Below, in pieces: positions 62,198-64,000 of a stretch of 64,000 nt of DNA. The position numbers were made by a program, and so were the translations under genes. Where the stretch lies: NCBI RefSeq assembly GCF_018127925.1, contig NZ_CP072348.1, forward strand, positions 379,501-443,500, written 5' to 3'. Source of the DNA: Prevotella melaninogenica (lineage in GTDB: Bacteria; Bacteroidota; Bacteroidia; Bacteroidales; Bacteroidaceae). The notes below the pieces were generated by a model. That model was not told the origin of the DNA, did no database searches, and saw only the letters and a list, made by a program, of their open reading frames with translations. Positions within the stretch are counted from its first letter, which is position 1. Every line of letters starts with the position of its first letter.

Positions 62198-62998
62198 ATG
62201 AAAAAAATTATTTTCTCCCTCATAGTTACAGCTATGATTATGACCATGACGGGATGTGGCTCAAGTAAGGGCTTTACTTACTTAGAAAACGCTGATTCTA
62301 TTAGCCTTGCTGCTTCACGTGGCTTGTATGATGCGCGCATCATGCCAAAAGATGAATTGACGATTACTGTAAACACTACTGACCCAGATGCTGCGGCTCC
62401 TTTCAATTTGCAGGTGCGTAACCAGTTGGGTAGTGGTAAGCAGGTTGCTTCGGGTGGTGGCTCTTTGCAGGGTTACTTGGTAGACAACTCAGGATTCATC
62501 AATTTCCCTGTAATTGGTAAGATTCATGTAAGTGGCTTGACAAAGCCTGAGTGTGAAGACCTTATCAAGAGTAAGATTCAGCCTTATTTGGCACGCACCG
62601 AGAATCCTATCGTTACTGTTCGTATGAGCAGTTACCATATAACCGTTCTTGGTGAAGTTGGTCATCCAGGTGTTATTCCTGTATCAACAGAGAAGATGAG
62701 TGTTTTGGAAGCAATTGCGCAAGCTGGCGACCTTGGCGTTTATGGAAAGCGTGATAACATTATGTTGATTCGTGAAGATCCAACAGGTCAGAAGCATGTT
62801 GTACGTTTGAATCTCAATGATGCAAACTTGCTTAACTCACCTTATTATTATCTTCAGCAGAATGATGTCCTCTATGTTCAGCCAAATAGTGTAAAGGCTA
62901 AGAACTCAGGTATCGGTAGTTCTACTACCCTCTGGTTCTCTTTCATTGGTATTGTGACATCAGTGGCATCATTGCTTGTAAACGTATTGAGAAAGTAA
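62198..62998 (+). CDS. Wza-type polysaccharide export lipoprotein
   Basis: The start is taken at 62198 (MKKIIFSLIVTAMIMTMTGC), giving a proper signal peptide and lipobox MTGC; the longer frame from 62132 adds an unlikely leader. 266 residues: PES domain around MPKDELTITVNTTDPDAAAP, the SLBB segment YHITVLGEVGHPGVIPVSTE near residue 145, NDVLYVQP near 225, and a C-terminal hydrophobic helix WFSFIGIVTSVASLLVNVL. Wza-like proteins form the outer-membrane channel for capsule or exopolysaccharide. The Wzc-type kinase partner is not adjacent; this may serve the locus at 28-54 kb. Confidence 0.87.
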   Translation: MKKIIFSLIVTAMIMTMTGCGSSKGFTYLENADSISLAASRGLYDARIMPKDELTITVNTTDPDAAAPFNLQVRNQLGSGKQVASGGGSLQGYLVDNSGFINFPVIGKIHVSGLTKPECEDLIKSKIQPYLARTENPIVTVRMSSYHITVLGEVGHPGVIPVSTEKMSVLEAIAQAGDLGVYGKRDNIMLIREDPTGQKHVVRLNLNDANLLNSPYYYLQQNDVLYVQPNSVKAKNSGIGSSTTLWFSFIGIVTSVASLLVNVLRK

Positions 62999-63104
62999 AA
63001 TACTGTCCTTGTAGGGCTTGTATATAGCCTTTCTTAGGATAAAATATAATAGGAATGAGAATATCTTTGATATCCATGTCTTGGGTAGACCTTAGGGTAC
63101 TACT

Positions 63105-63137
63105 AAAAAGAGAGGGTGTGAGAGGTATTCTCTTTTT
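63105..63137 (+). terminator. Terminator after export lipoprotein gene
   Basis: Stem aaaaagaga (63105-63113) with tctcttttt (63129-63137), T-run included in the right arm. Confidence 0.55.
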
Positions 63138-63167
63138 GAATTTAGGGTAACTGATTGTATAAGGATT

Positions 63168-64000
63168 ATGTGTGGAATTGTAGGATACATTGGAACAAAG
63201 CGTGAAGCTTATCTCATTTTAATTAAAGGCTTACAGCGCCTTGAATATAGGGGATATGACAGTGCAGGTGTAGCATTGATAAATAAAGGTAAAGAACTGA
63301 ATGTTTATAAAACAAAAGGAAAGGTTGCTGACCTGGAAGAGTTTTGTTTAGATAAGGACATAACAGGTAATATCGGTATTGCTCATACACGTTGGGCAAC
63401 ACATGGTGAACCTTCTTCATTAAATGCACATCCGCATTATTCACAGTCGAAGAATCTTGCTATTATTCATAATGGCATCATTGAGAACTATGCTGAAATC
63501 AAGCATAATCTCATAGAAAAAGGAATGACATTTCAGTCAGAAACTGATACGGAAGTATTGGTACAATTGATTGATTATATACAGACAAAGAAAAACCTCA
63601 GTTTACTGGAAGCTGTTCAGTTAGCACTTCATCAAATCATTGGTGCATATGCTATAGCTATACTTGATAAGCGCAATCCAGACACTATTATTGCGGCACG
63701 TAAGCAGAGCCCATTAGTAGTGGGCATTGGTGATGGGGAGTTCTTTCTTGGCTCGGATGCCAGTCCTATTGTAGAGTATACGGATAAGGTAGTGTACTTA
63801 GACGATGGGAATATTGCCGTTATGAAGTTAGGAGAAGAACTGAAGGTTGTTAATATTCTAAATGAAGAACTGTCACCAGAGGTGCGTACAGTAGATATTA
63901 ATCTTGGAGAGATAGAGAAAGGAGGCTTCCCTCACTTTATGCTCAAAGAGATTTTTGCACAGCCAGAGTGTTTGAAGAATTGTATGCGTGGGCGTGTACA
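63168..64000 (+). CDS. glmS: Glutamine-fructose-6-phosphate aminotransferase, 3' end beyond window
   Basis: The frame is open from ATG 63168 to the window edge, 277 codons. The product starts MCGIVGYIGTKREAYLILIK; the initiator Met is removed so that Cys2 becomes the N-terminal nucleophile of the glutaminase domain. Other landmarks: RGYDSAGVAL near residue 26, IGIAHTRWATHGEPS near 70, IIHNGIIENY near 98, ETDTEVLVQLI near 122 and GSDASPIVEYT near 195. GlmS makes glucosamine 6-phosphate for peptidoglycan, LPS and amino-sugar synthesis. The sugar-isomerase domains lie outside the window. Confidence 0.95.
   Translation, partial: MCGIVGYIGTKREAYLILIKGLQRLEYRGYDSAGVALINKGKELNVYKTKGKVADLEEFCLDKDITGNIGIAHTRWATHGEPSSLNAHPHYSQSKNLAIIHNGIIENYAEIKHNLIEKGMTFQSETDTEVLVQLIDYIQTKKNLSLLEAVQLALHQIIGAYAIAILDKRNPDTIIAARKQSPLVVGIGDGEFFLGSDASPIVEYTDKVVYLDDGNIAVMKLGEELKVVNILNEELSPEVRTVDINLGEIEKGGFPHFMLKEIFAQPECLKNCMRGRV

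Overview
The window looks like chromosome of an oral-type Prevotella (Bacteroidales). Supporting signs are AT-rich coding, promoters of the Bacteroidetes form TTTG-N19/20-TAnnTTTG in front of several genes, near absence of Shine-Dalgarno sites, and families typical of the group: UpxY/NusG-like antiterminator, DUF4924, DUF6359, TorF-like porin, GH57 amylase and Prevotella-style C-terminal tails. The genus call is inference from gene content; no rRNA or tRNA gene was recognised.

Layout. 1-5.4 kb: 3' part of a GH57 gene, then a minus-strand set trpF-trpG-UpxY-like, a small ORF coupled to rpe, and an ECF sigma factor. 5.5-9.1 kb: DUF6359 lipoprotein, an IS66 element (6250-7831, 8-bp target duplication, transposase killed by one TGA), and a decayed secreted-protein fragment. 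9.1-18.3 kb: housekeeping genes (prfC, rmlD, DUF4924, LysE-type exporter, ROK glucokinase, TsaC/Sua5, ClC channel with CBS domains, fmt). 18.4-20.4 kb: two outer-membrane beta-barrel proteins, one PagL-like. 20.5-27.4 kb: a graveyard of four insertion sequences (IS1634-like carrying a MITE, IS1380-like with a nonsense codon, an intact IS110, an intact IS5/IS1182-like).

28.1-54.1 kb is a large surface-polysaccharide locus, almost all on the plus strand with many short overlaps. It starts with UDP-galactopyranose mutase and a TorF-like porin, followed by a four-gene phosphocholine set: a fused nucleotidyltransferase-choline kinase, a LicB-like permease, a second LicC-like cytidylyltransferase and a LicD transferase. 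Then come a Wzx flippase, an EpsG/Wzy-like polymerase, seven glycosyltransferases plus one possible fucosyltransferase, three membrane O-acyltransferase genes (two of them broken), a GNAT acetyltransferase, the initiating phosphoglycosyl transferase and a DegT/PglE-like aminotransferase. An IS5-family element sits exactly at the end of one acyltransferase. A GxxExxY/PDDEXK protein gene, flanked by two tandem arrays that resemble each other in inverted orientation, is inserted between the acetyltransferase and the initiating transferase.

54.6-64 kb: TPR protein and HPPK-like protein, LysM glucosaminidase, CobW/COG0523 GTPase with a His-rich linker, FKBP isomerase, a small ORF with a MATE exporter, membrane metallophosphoesterase, a Wza-type export lipoprotein and the 5' part of glmS.

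Together the central locus is expected to build a lipid-linked repeat unit on undecaprenyl phosphate (initiation at 52.1 kb, extension by the glycosyltransferases), flip it (Wzx), polymerise it (Wzy) and decorate it with acyl groups, galactofuranose and phosphocholine. Intergenic DNA is unusually rich in short dispersed repeats; at least five families were recognised by eye. Element ends, operons and start sites are read from sequence only; family names rest on recognised motifs, not on a database search.
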